A DNA stretch of 64,000 nt. Source: Halomonas nitroreducens (lineage in GTDB: Bacteria > Pseudomonadota > Gammaproteobacteria > Pseudomonadales > Halomonadaceae). The DNA is taken from contig NZ_RXNS01000010.1 of the NCBI RefSeq assembly GCF_003966155.1, forward strand, positions 62,001 to 126,000, in the 5' to 3' direction. The notes beneath the pieces were generated by a model, which saw only the letters and a program-made list of their open reading frames with translations, was not told the origin of the DNA and ran no database searches. The translations under genes and the position numbers were made by a program. Positions within the stretch are counted from its first letter, which is position 1. Each line of letters starts with the position of its first letter. This document shows, one piece after another, positions 24,780-34,374 of the stretch.

Positions 24780-26447
24780 TCATGACGCCCGACCGAGGAT
24801 CCACCCCGCCGCCTTCTCCGCGATCATCAGGGTCGGGGAGTTGGTGTTGCCACTGGTGATGGTGGGCATGATGCTGGCATCGACGACCCTCAGGCCCTGG
24901 ATGCCTCTGACGCGAAGCTGGGAGTCCACGACCGCCATGGGATCGTCAGCCCGGCCCATCCGTGCGGTGCCCACCGGGTGGAAGATGGTGGTACCGATGT
25001 CACCCGCCAGCCGCACGAGGTCCTCGTCGCTCTGGTACTGCACGCCAGGCTTGACTTCCTCGGGCTGGTACTTGGCGAACGCCGGCTGGCCGGCGATGCG
25101 CCGGGTGACCCGCAGCGAGTCAGCGGCCACCTGTCGGTCCTCGGGGGTGCTCAGGTAGTTGGGCGAGATGGCCGGGGCCTGGCGAGGATCGCGGCTCTTG
25201 ATGCGCACCGTGCCGCGGCTGGTGGGGTTGAGGTTGCAGACGCTCGCGGTGATCGCCGGGAAGTCGTGCAACGGCTGGCCGAAGGCCTCGAGGCTCAGCG
25301 GCTGGACGTGGTACTCGAGATTGGGATGCTCGTAGGCCTCGGAGCTGCGCGTGAAGGCACACAGCTGTGACGGTGCCATGCTCATGGGCCCGGATCGCCT
25401 CAAGGCATATTCCAGCCCAATCCTGGCCTTGCCCATCAGCGAGCTGGCCATGGTGTTGAGGGTGTTGGCTCCCTTGACCTGGTAGATCGAGCGAATCTGC
25501 AGGTGATCCTGCAGATTCTCGCCCACCCCGGGCAGCGCGGCTACCACGGGAATGTCGTGTTCAGCGAGCAATTCCGCCGGACCGACCCCGGAGAGCTGCA
25601 GCAGCTGGGGGGAGCCGATCGCGCCCGCGGAGAGGATCACTTCCCGTGCCGCCCTGGCCATCGCCACCTCGCCGGCCCGCTGGACCTTCACGCCGCAACA
25701 GCGGGGTTCCCCAGTCTCGCTCTTCTCGAACTCGAGCCCCAGCACCTGGGTCGAGTGCCAGAGGGTCAGGTTGGAGCGTTTTTCCACCCCGCGCAGGAAC
25801 GCCTTGGACGTGTTCCAGCGCCAGCCGGAGCGCTGGTTGACCTCGAAGTAGTCGACGCCCTCGTTGTCGCCGCGGTTGAAGTCCCGCGTGCGCGGGATGC
25901 CCGCTTCCACGGCAGCGGTGGCAAAGTCATCCAGCACCTGCCACTTCAGGCGCTGCTTCTCGATGCGCCACTCACCTCCGTGACCGTGGTAATCGCGGTG
26001 GGCGGCATCCGCATCGCCCCCTCGGTCGAGGCGATAGTGATCCTCGTGGCGCATGAAGTCGGGCAGGCAGTTATCCCAGCGCCAGGCGTCGTCGCCGGTC
26101 AGCTCGGCCCAGCCGTCGTAGTCGCGGGCCTGGCCGCGCATGTAGAGCATGCCATTGATGCTGGAGCAGCCACCGAGTGTCTTGCCACGTGGAAAGATCA
26201 GCGAGCGGCCGTTCAGCCCGGGATCGGCCTCGGTTCGGAACCGCCAGTCGGTGCGCGGATTGTCGATGCAGTAGAGGTAGCCCACGGGAATATGAATCCA
26301 GTGGTAGTTGTCGCGCCCCCCCGCCTCGATCAACAGCACCCGATTGGCCGGATCTGCGCTCAGGCGGTTGGCGAGCAGGCAGCCGGCAGTGCCGGCGCCC
26401 ACCACGATATAGTCGAAGACTTGGCTATTGTTGGTCTGTTCAGCCAT
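24780..26447 (-). CDS. GMC flavin alcohol dehydrogenase (HpdH/DddA-like, BetA-related)
   Basis: FAD-dependent dehydrogenase of about 555 residues. FAD-binding YIVVGAGTAGCLLANRLS at the N-terminus, GMC signature PRGKTLGGCSSINGMLYMRG near residue 90, and a C-terminal His/Asn region HPVGTARMG ... SGNTNSPTLMIAEKAA. It resembles choline dehydrogenase, but no betB, betI or bet transporter is adjacent. It is instead 112 bp downstream of mmsA. In Halomonas HTNK1 (DddA/DddC) and Pseudomonas (HpdH/MmsA) this pair oxidises 3-hydroxypropionate to acetyl-CoA. That role is inferred from context. The second ATG is chosen for its better spacing to GAG. Confidence 0.88.
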   Translation of the reverse strand: MAEQTNNSQVFDYIVVGAGTAGCLLANRLSADPANRVLLIEAGGRDNYHWIHIPVGYLYCIDNPRTDWRFRTEADPGLNGRSLIFPRGKTLGGCSSINGMLYMRGQARDYDGWAELTGDDAWRWDNCLPDFMRHEDHYRLDRGGDADAAHRDYHGHGGEWRIEKQRLKWQVLDDFATAAVEAGIPRTRDFNRGDNEGVDYFEVNQRSGWRWNTSKAFLRGVEKRSNLTLWHSTQVLGLEFEKSETGEPRCCGVKVQRAGEVAMARAAREVILSAGAIGSPQLLQLSGVGPAELLAEHDIPVVAALPGVGENLQDHLQIRSIYQVKGANTLNTMASSLMGKARIGLEYALRRSGPMSMAPSQLCAFTRSSEAYEHPNLEYHVQPLSLEAFGQPLHDFPAITASVCNLNPTSRGTVRIKSRDPRQAPAISPNYLSTPEDRQVAADSLRVTRRIAGQPAFAKYQPEEVKPGVQYQSDEDLVRLAGDIGTTIFHPVGTARMGRADDPMAVVDSQLRVRGIQGLRVVDASIMPTITSGNTNSPTLMIAEKAAGWILGRAS

Positions 26448-26500
26448 GACATGCACTCGTTGGGGATGCCGGCCGTACCGCTGGCGAAGCTGCGGTATTC

Positions 26501-26526
26501 GGTCAGCGGGCGGCTACCCGCTGACC
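26501..26526 (-). other. Hairpin between mmsA and the GMC gene
   Basis: GGTCAGCGGG and CCCGCTGACC form a perfect 10-bp stem with a 6-nt loop. It lacks a U-run and could act as an mRNA-stabilising or partly terminating element within the operon. Confidence 0.5.
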
Positions 26527-26559
26527 GGCCAGCATGCCTGTCGGTCGTTGGAGGAGACG

Positions 26560-28071
<1,512 letters not shown>

Positions 28072-28195
28072 GGCCGCCTCGTCTTGTCGTTGATCAGATC
28101 ATCGCCAGGAGCATGATTGCCTGCCCTGAAACGGATGCCATGGGCACCAAGATAGCGGGATCGTCACCATGATCAATTGAGAAATCCCTAAGCGT

Positions 28196-28216
28196 GATAT
28201 AATTTTTACAAATATC
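28196..28216. promoter_or_regulatory. LysR-type T-N11-A operator candidate
   Basis: GATAT and ATATC are inverted repeats separated by exactly 11 bp, the LysR box geometry. The site lies 28 bp upstream of the lysR start and in the spacer shared with divergent mmsA. It probably mediates autoregulation and perhaps mmsA activation. Confidence 0.6.
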
Positions 28217-28243
28217 TAAAGGGGCAGGAGGGGGTACGCCACC

Positions 28244-29152
28244 ATGCAGGACCTTCAGAACCTGCGCGCCTTCGTCAGCGTGGCGCGGGAAGGCAGCGTC
28301 TCCCGTGCCGCCGAGCGCCTGCACCTGACCCAGCCCGCGGTCAGTCTCAAGCTCAAGCAGTTTCAGGAGAACCTTGGCCTGACCCTGTTCCGTCGTCGCC
28401 CCCAGGGGCTGTCATTGACCGAGGATGGTCACGCCCTGCTGCCTGCCGCCGAGAAGGCACTGGCCGCCATGGCGGCCTTCGATCAGAACGCCCGGGCGTT
28501 GCACAGCACGCTGCGCGGACGCCTGAAGATCGGCACCATCGTGGATCCGGAATTCATTCGCCTGGGGGGCTTCCTGCACCGCCTGGTGGAACGTGCGCCC
28601 CAGCTCGAGACCGAGCTGCAACACGGCATGAGCGGCAGCGTGATGGACTGGATCCGCCGCCGCGAGCTGGATGTCGGCTTCTATCTTGCCGCTCCAGGCG
28701 AGGGACCGGGCCCCTGGGCGGCGGAGATCGCCCATCGCGAGTTGACCCATTTCCACTATCACGTGATCGCTCCGGCCGGTTGGGGAAACCGCCTGGGGGG
28801 AGCCGATTGGAAAAGCCTGGCCCGCCTGCCGTGGATCACCACGCCAGTGAATTCCGTCCACCATCGCCTGCTGCATGGCGCCCTCGATCCCTTGGGAGTG
28901 GCCCCCAACGGCGTGGCTCAGGTGGATCAGGAAGCCTGCATGCTGGACCTGGTGCGTGCCGGAGTGGGGCTCAGCCTGGCCAGGGATGCCCTGGCCATGG
29001 CCGAGCGCCAGGAGCGAGGCCTGGAAGTGGTCGAAGACATCCGCCTGCCCTGCGCGCTGAGCTTCATCTGGCGCCGGGACCGCGGCGAGGAGGCGGTGAT
29101 TGCCGAGGCCCTGGAGGTACTCGCCAGCGTCTGGGGCCCTCCGGCGGACTGA
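28244..29152 (+). CDS. LysR-family regulator divergent from mmsA
   Basis: Transcription factor of 302 residues: N-terminal winged helix (LRAFVSVAREGSVSRAAERL, then TQPAVSLKLKQ) and a substrate-binding effector domain. By position it should control mmsA and the GMC gene; related LysR proteins in Pseudomonas respond to 3-hydroxypropionate. An AGGAGG site precedes the ATG with rather long spacing. It converges with the CBS-domain gene 6 bp away. Confidence 0.92.
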   Translation: MQDLQNLRAFVSVAREGSVSRAAERLHLTQPAVSLKLKQFQENLGLTLFRRRPQGLSLTEDGHALLPAAEKALAAMAAFDQNARALHSTLRGRLKIGTIVDPEFIRLGGFLHRLVERAPQLETELQHGMSGSVMDWIRRRELDVGFYLAAPGEGPGPWAAEIAHRELTHFHYHVIAPAGWGNRLGGADWKSLARLPWITTPVNSVHHRLLHGALDPLGVAPNGVAQVDQEACMLDLVRAGVGLSLARDALAMAERQERGLEVVEDIRLPCALSFIWRRDRGEEAVIAEALEVLASVWGPPAD

Positions 29153-29158
29153 AAGCGA

Positions 29159-29758
29159 TCAGAGGTCGTGTCCCAGCACCACGCGGCAGATATCGGCGAA
29201 GCTTCGCGCCTCGGGGACGGTCGACATGTCGGTTCCCAGCGCCCGGCCGATATCGGCGGCCGAGATCACGCCGCGGATCTGCAGGCCATGGCGGCGATCC
29301 CGCTCGGTGACCAGCAGGTGCTGGTCGCCGAAGCTCTCGAGGTCGCGCATCAGCTGGCCGATGGTCAGGTTGGCCAGCCGCTCCATGGACAGGGCCCGCA
29401 GCTCCTGGCACGGAGTCTGTACCATGCCAGCGGTCACCTCGGCGCGCGGCAGGGCGCGGTTCTGCATGGCCTGGGTGGTGCGCCGGCCGCCGATCACCTC
29501 GCGGGCGGTGAGCACTCCCAGACAACGTTTCAGGTCGTCGACGACCAGCAGCAGGCGCACACCGCCGTGCTGCATCACCTTGCGGGCATCGAGGATCGGA
29601 GTGTCGACCGAGATGGTCAGCGGCGGGGTGAGGGAAAAATCGGTCAGCACCGTCAGCGCCGGGCTGTCGGGGGACAGGCGCGTGCGCACCGGCTTGACGA
29701 TGAGCGGATGGCCGCTGAGGGCCTCCAGGCGCTCGGGGGAGGAAGTCAGGGTTGTCAT
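29159..29758 (-). CDS. CBS-domain protein
   Basis: Protein of 199 residues with a pair of CBS motifs: TPILDARKVMQHGGVRLLLVVDD near residue 55 and a second ending in VISAADIGRALG near residue 165. CBS pairs bind adenosyl ligands and sense energy or ions; there is no attached catalytic domain. The start at 29758 follows AAGGAG. Function unknown. The 202-bp spacer to the next gene carries the divergent promoters. Confidence 0.85.
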   Translation of the reverse strand: MTTLTSSPERLEALSGHPLIVKPVRTRLSPDSPALTVLTDFSLTPPLTISVDTPILDARKVMQHGGVRLLLVVDDLKRCLGVLTAREVIGGRRTTQAMQNRALPRAEVTAGMVQTPCQELRALSMERLANLTIGQLMRDLESFGDQHLLVTERDRRHGLQIRGVISAADIGRALGTDMSTVPEARSFADICRVVLGHDL

Positions 29759-29960
29759 GGTCACTACTCCTTTGCGGTGGCGGGCCGGACGTTCTTGGCG
29801 GCGTCCGTATCCCGACTCCCATCCTTGGGCCCGCCACCTTAAGGAATCCTTAATGGCGGGCCACGATCCTCGACGGCTCCGGCCACGCCTGAGCGCCCGC
29901 GTTTGACAGCCGCCTGGCCGGCACATGCAATGGCAAAGACCCATCCGCAAGGAGTGCGAC

Positions 29961-31601
29961 ATGCATCGACTGCCCCGCCGCTATGCTAGCTATGTCCTCA
30001 GCCTGCTGGGGCTCGCCGTCAGCCTGACCGGCCTGGCCAGCGCCCCATCCTGGAGCTGGGGCCTGGGGGCGCTGGCCTTCGGCGGGCTGACCGCCCTGGG
30101 CACCCACGACCTGTTGCAGCGCCGTCACACGATCAGTCGCAACTATCCGATCACGGCCCACTTGCGCTACCTGCTGGAGTCCTTCGGTCCCGAGATCCGC
30201 CAGTACTTCATCCAGCGCGACACCGAAGAGGTGCCCTTCTCCCGGGAACAGCGCAGCCTGGCGTACCGGCGCGCCAAGGGGACCCTCGACAAGCAGCCCT
30301 TCGGCTCACTGCGTGACATGCAGGCCCCGGGCTACGAATGGATCAACCACTCCCTGGCCCCGGCGCCCATCGGCGACCACGACTTCCGGGTGACGGTCGG
30401 CGCCGGCCGCCTCCGGCCCTATGCCGCCAGCGTCCTCAATATCTCGGCGATGAGCTTCGGCGCCCTCTCGGCCAACGCCATCAGCGCCCTCAACGACGGG
30501 GCCCGGCGAGGCGGCTTCTACCACGACACCGGCGAAGGCGGCATCTCCCCCTACCACCGGCGCGGCGGCGACCTGGTCTGGGAGATCGGCTCCGGATACT
30601 TCGGCTGCCGGGACAGCGACGGCCGCTTCGACGCCGAACGTTTCCGCGACGCCGCCATTACGGACGCGGTGAAGATGATCGAGATCAAGCTCTCCCAGGG
30701 CGCCAAGCCGGGCCATGGCGGCATCCTGCCCGGCGCCAAGGTCACCGCCGAGATCGCCGCGACCCGCGGCGTGCCGACCGGCCAGGATGTGGTCTCCCCC
30801 GCGGCCCACAGCGCCTTCGCCACGCCCCGGGAGCTGATCGGCTTCATCCAGCGCCTGCGCGAGCTATCGGGGGGCAAGCCGGTGGGTATCAAGCTGGCCA
30901 TCGGCCACCCCTGGGAATGGTTCGCCGTGGTCAAGGCCATGCTGGCGGAAGGCGAGCACCCCGACTTCGTGGTGGTGGACGGCGGTCAGGGCGGCACCGG
31001 GGCCGCCCCGCTGGAGTTCGTCAACCGCCTGGGCATGCCGCTCACCGATGCCCTGCTGCTGGTCCACAACACCCTGGTGGGCGCCGGCCTGCGCGAGCGG
31101 GTCCATGTCGGCGCCTCCGGCAAGGTGATCAGCGCCTTCGATATCGCCCGGACCCTGGCGCTGGGCGCCGACTGGTGCAATTCCGCCCGGGGCTTCATGT
31201 TCTCGCTGGGCTGTATCCAGGCCCGAACCTGCCATACCGACCGCTGCCCCAGCGGGGTCGCCACCCAGAACCGCCTGCGCGGCAGCCGGCTGGACATCCC
31301 GCTCAAGGCCGAGCGGGTCGCTCGCTTCCATGGCCGCACCCTCGAGGCCCTGGCCGAGATGCTCTCCGCCGCGGGGCTCGCTCACCCCGGCGATCTCGGC
31401 CCCGAACACGTCATCCGGCGAGTGTCCCGCCATGAGGTGAGAAGCCTGGCCACGCTGTTCGACTTCCTTGCCCCGAACGAGCTCAACGAGGGCGGCGCCT
31501 GCCGCCACGCCGTGTTCAACGACTACTGGGATGACGCCGACGCGGACAGCTTCGCGCCGCCCGCCTCGGTGGTGCGCCTGCGCCAGAGCAAGCTCGTGTA
31601 G
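29961..31601 (+). CDS. Membrane-anchored FMN-binding glutamate-synthase-family protein
   Basis: Protein of 546 residues. One or two N-terminal hydrophobic segments (residues about 8-50) anchor it. The rest is a GltB-like FMN barrel with VVDGGQGGTGAAP and the 3Fe-4S cysteine set CIQARTCHTDRCPSGVATQ. It has no glutaminase domain, so it is not classical glutamate synthase; these stand-alone proteins have no settled role. The start follows AAGGAG with 6 bp spacing. Confidence 0.88.
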   Translation: MHRLPRRYASYVLSLLGLAVSLTGLASAPSWSWGLGALAFGGLTALGTHDLLQRRHTISRNYPITAHLRYLLESFGPEIRQYFIQRDTEEVPFSREQRSLAYRRAKGTLDKQPFGSLRDMQAPGYEWINHSLAPAPIGDHDFRVTVGAGRLRPYAASVLNISAMSFGALSANAISALNDGARRGGFYHDTGEGGISPYHRRGGDLVWEIGSGYFGCRDSDGRFDAERFRDAAITDAVKMIEIKLSQGAKPGHGGILPGAKVTAEIAATRGVPTGQDVVSPAAHSAFATPRELIGFIQRLRELSGGKPVGIKLAIGHPWEWFAVVKAMLAEGEHPDFVVVDGGQGGTGAAPLEFVNRLGMPLTDALLLVHNTLVGAGLRERVHVGASGKVISAFDIARTLALGADWCNSARGFMFSLGCIQARTCHTDRCPSGVATQNRLRGSRLDIPLKAERVARFHGRTLEALAEMLSAAGLAHPGDLGPEHVIRRVSRHEVRSLATLFDFLAPNELNEGGACRHAVFNDYWDDADADSFAPPASVVRLRQSKLV

Positions 31602-31696
31602 GCGACCATGACGGGGATGCGTGCGCCCCGCCAAGCTGATAGGCTTTGCCGATCGTTGGCATGGCTCGAGACTATCACCGCGGTCATGCCCACCCT

Positions 31697-31840
31697 ACCC
31701 TCGTTGGGGAGTAGCCGGCTCGCACCGCGCGTGCGAGAGCGCCTGTCAACATAGTCGGCCAGATGCCGTGGCAGGGGCGCCTTCGGGTTGGCGAGACCAT
31801 CGACGGTACGACGCCCGTGGCCGGGCGCGTCGTGCCGTCG
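31697..31840 (+). ncRNA. yybP-ykoY manganese riboswitch upstream of mntP
   Basis: The spacer before mntP carries the conserved blocks of this riboswitch in order: GGGGAGTAG at about 31706-31714, CAACATAGTCGGCC at about 31747-31760 and GGCGAGACCAT at about 31790-31800. A long hairpin follows (GACGGTACGACGCCCG with CGGGCGCGTCGTGCCGTC, 31802-31839), 30 bp before the mntP start, as a possible expression platform. Mn2+ binding would turn on export. Confidence 0.85.
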
Positions 31841-31871
31841 TGGTGAATCGCCCGGCCTGGATGCTGAACCG

Positions 31872-32444
31872 ATGACGCTGCTTTCTACCACCCTGCTGGC
31901 CTTCTCCATGTCCACCGATGCCTTTGCCGCCGCCATCGGCAAGGGAGCGATGATCGACCACCCGCGCTTTCGCGAGGCCCTGCGCACCGGCCTGATCTTC
32001 GGCGTGGTCGAGGGCCTGACCCCGCTGCTCGGGTGGGCCATCGGCCTCGGGGCCTCCCACTATATCCAGGCCTGGGATCACTGGGTGGTGTTCATCCTGC
32101 TGCTCGCCCTGGGTGTCCGCATGATCCGGGGGGGACTGTCGGCGCCCGACGTGGAGGAAGAAGCTGCCTCCCCGCGTCGGCATGCCTGGTGGCTGGTCGC
32201 CGCCACCGCGGTGATCACCAGCATCGACGCCCTGACCGTGGGCATCGGGCTGGCTTTTCTGGAAACGAACATCCTGCTCACCGCCCTGGCGATCGGCCTG
32301 GCGACCACCCTGATGGCAACCCTCGGGGTGATGCTGGGCCGCCGCCTCGGCGTGCTGATCGGCCAGCGGGCGGAGGTGCTGGGCGGGGTGATCCTGATCG
32401 GCATCGGCACCACCATCCTCACCCAGCACCTGAGCCTCTGGTAG
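31872..32444 (+). CDS. mntP: Manganese exporter MntP
   Basis: Membrane protein of 190 residues with six hydrophobic segments. The paired motifs [16 protein letters not shown] near the N-terminus and [16 protein letters not shown] in the middle carry the conserved Asp residues of MntP. It exports Mn2+ from the cytoplasm. The start at 31872 is set by the first transmembrane segment; the ribosome binding site is weak, which suits riboswitch control. The next gene, a CDF exporter, is convergent. Confidence 0.94.
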   Translation: MTLLSTTLLAFSMSTDAFAAAIGKGAMIDHPRFREALRTGLIFGVVEGLTPLLGWAIGLGASHYIQAWDHWVVFILLLALGVRMIRGGLSAPDVEEEAASPRRHAWWLVAATAVITSIDALTVGIGLAFLETNILLTALAIGLATTLMATLGVMLGRRLGVLIGQRAEVLGGVILIGIGTTILTQHLSLW

Positions 32445-32451
32445 GCCCGCC

Positions 32452-33378
32452 TCAGTGGCGGTGGCGAGGCGGCTCGCTGTGCTCGCAGGCGCCCGCGTCG
32501 GCACAGCGGTCGCCGGACTCGAGCTGGATGGTGGCGTGCTCGATGTCGAAGCGCTCGAGCAGCACCGCCTTGATCGCCACCAGGGTCTGCTCCCGATCGG
32601 CATCTTCCTCGAGGGCGGCATGCAGCGACAGCAGGTGGCGCCCCGGGGTCAGCGACCACGCATGCACGTGGTGGACGTCGCGCACCTCCGCCAGGCGCTC
32701 GGGGATCTCCCGTGCGATGCGGCCCACGTCCACCTCGTCCGGCGTGCCTTCCAGGAGGATATGCCCCGACTCCCGGGTCAGCCGCCAGGCGCTGCGCAGG
32801 ATCAGCGCCGCCACCAGCAGCGAGAGCAGCGGGTCGATGGGCACCCAGCCGGTGGCCAGGATCACCAGGGCGGCGACGATGGCCGCCACCGAGCCCAGCA
32901 GGTCGCCGAGCACGTGCAGCGCGGCCCCTCGCACGTTGAGGTTGTCGCGATCCCCCAGGTGGAGGATCAGGAACACCACCAGGTTGACCACCAGCCCCAG
33001 GCCGGCGATCACCAGCATGGTGCCCCCCGCCACCGCCAGCGGAGAGACCAGGCGACGGATGGCCTCGACGGTGATCCAGACGACGATGGCGATCAGCGTC
33101 AGGCCATTGACGAAGGCCGCCAGGATCTGCACCCGGTGGTAGCCGAAGGTGCGCTGGGCATCGGCGGGACGTCGGCTGATCCGCGCGGCGAACCAGGCCA
33201 GCGTCAGGGCCGCGGTGTCGGTGAGCATGTGCCCGGCATCGGCGAGCAGCGCCAGGGAGCCGGACAGGATCCCCCCCACCACCTCGGCCACCATGAAGCC
33301 GCCGGTGAGCAGGATGGCCCAGGCCAGGCGTCGCTGGCTGTCTCCTGGATGATGGTGATGGCCGTGACCGTGCCCCAC
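32452..33378 (-). CDS. Cation diffusion facilitator (ZitB/CzcD-like)
   Basis: Metal exporter of 308 residues. N-terminal His-rich GHGHGHHHH, six transmembrane helices with the metal-site motifs LADAGHMLTD and HVLGDLLGS, and a cytoplasmic C-terminal domain ending in another His run. Motifs fit the Zn/Co/Cd CDF group. It converges on mntP, making a small metal-export locus. Confidence 0.93.
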   Translation of the reverse strand: MGHGHGHHHHPGDSQRRLAWAILLTGGFMVAEVVGGILSGSLALLADAGHMLTDTAALTLAWFAARISRRPADAQRTFGYHRVQILAAFVNGLTLIAIVVWITVEAIRRLVSPLAVAGGTMLVIAGLGLVVNLVVFLILHLGDRDNLNVRGAALHVLGDLLGSVAAIVAALVILATGWVPIDPLLSLLVAALILRSAWRLTRESGHILLEGTPDEVDVGRIAREIPERLAEVRDVHHVHAWSLTPGRHLLSLHAALEEDADREQTLVAIKAVLLERFDIEHATIQLESGDRCADAGACEHSEPPRHRH

Positions 33379-33542
33379 TGGACTCGCTCCCTCTGCCTGA
33401 CAGGGAATCAGCCTACCACGGCGCCGGGTGCCCCGCGCCAGCCACGGTGGGGAGACGGTGCGACCGGCGGGCCGTTGCAGCGTGGCGCCGACCTTGTCAG
33501 AATCCTTATTCCCCTGAAGATATACTAACGATACTTTTTATA

Positions 33543-34070
33543 ATGAAAACGTATTTCGCCAAGATGCGCGGCACCCGCACCCGCCGTGGCACCGTGGACT
33601 GGCGCGATGCCAGCTGGTCGTGGCTGGGTGCCTTCACCGGCATGAGCGCCGTGACCTTCCTGGGTGATCACTGGCTTTCCCAGCAACTGCTGATCGTCGG
33701 TTCCTTCGGCGCCACCTCGGTGCTGATCTACGCTGCCCCGGAGAGCCCCTTCGCGCAGCCCCGCAACGTCCTGTTCGGCAGTCTGCTCTCGGCCCTGCTG
33801 GGCGTGGCCTGCTTCCAGCTGCTGGGGGCGACGGCCCTGGCCGTCGTCCTGGCCGTGTCCCTGGCAGTACTGGTGATGCAGCTGACCCATACGGTGCACC
33901 CTCCGGGGGCCGCGGCCGCCCTGATCGCGGTGATCGGTGGCCCCGATATCCATGCCCTGGGCTGGTGGTTCCCGCTGATCCCGGTGGGCCTGGGCTGCGC
34001 GGTGATGGTGCTGGTGGCCATCCTGGTCAACAACCTCGCCCGCCACCGCCGCTATCCGCTGCAGTGGTAG
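33543..34070 (+). CDS. HPP family integral membrane protein
   Basis: Protein of 175 residues with four or five hydrophobic segments and the family signature QLTHTVHPPGAAAAL. Cyanobacterial and plant HPP relatives have been linked to nitrite transport, but the bacterial role is unsettled. No clear ribosome binding site; the AT-rich TATACTAACGATACTTTTTATA just before the ATG suggests a promoter close by or a leaderless start. Confidence 0.85.
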   Translation: MKTYFAKMRGTRTRRGTVDWRDASWSWLGAFTGMSAVTFLGDHWLSQQLLIVGSFGATSVLIYAAPESPFAQPRNVLFGSLLSALLGVACFQLLGATALAVVLAVSLAVLVMQLTHTVHPPGAAAALIAVIGGPDIHALGWWFPLIPVGLGCAVMVLVAILVNNLARHRRYPLQW

Positions 34071-34374
34071 CCCGCCAGGGCTCCAGCGGCCGAGCACCTC
34101 CGGGGCGACGCCCCCCCATGACAGGGAGGCGGGAACGGCGTCCGGCACTGTCCACTCTGCCCGACCATGACGGCTGGACCACGCATCAGACGGCCCCCTG
34201 CCGTCCGGCGCCCGCGGGGCAGCGGGATCGGGATACCCTCGCCGATCCGGCTGTTGCCGGCAGGAGACTCCCGGGCGGGGGGGCATCTCGACTACCATGG
34301 CAGGAGGTGGCGGTCGGTCCCCGGCCCATGCCTCGCCTTTTCGCCGGACAACACAAGGACGCTGCAGATCGACA

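Noticed and set aside
24780-26447. Naming the GMC gene betA (choline dehydrogenase)
   Set aside because: No betB, betI or choline transporter nearby; the mmsA-LysR context favours 3-hydroxypropionate dehydrogenase. Sequence alone does not exclude betA.
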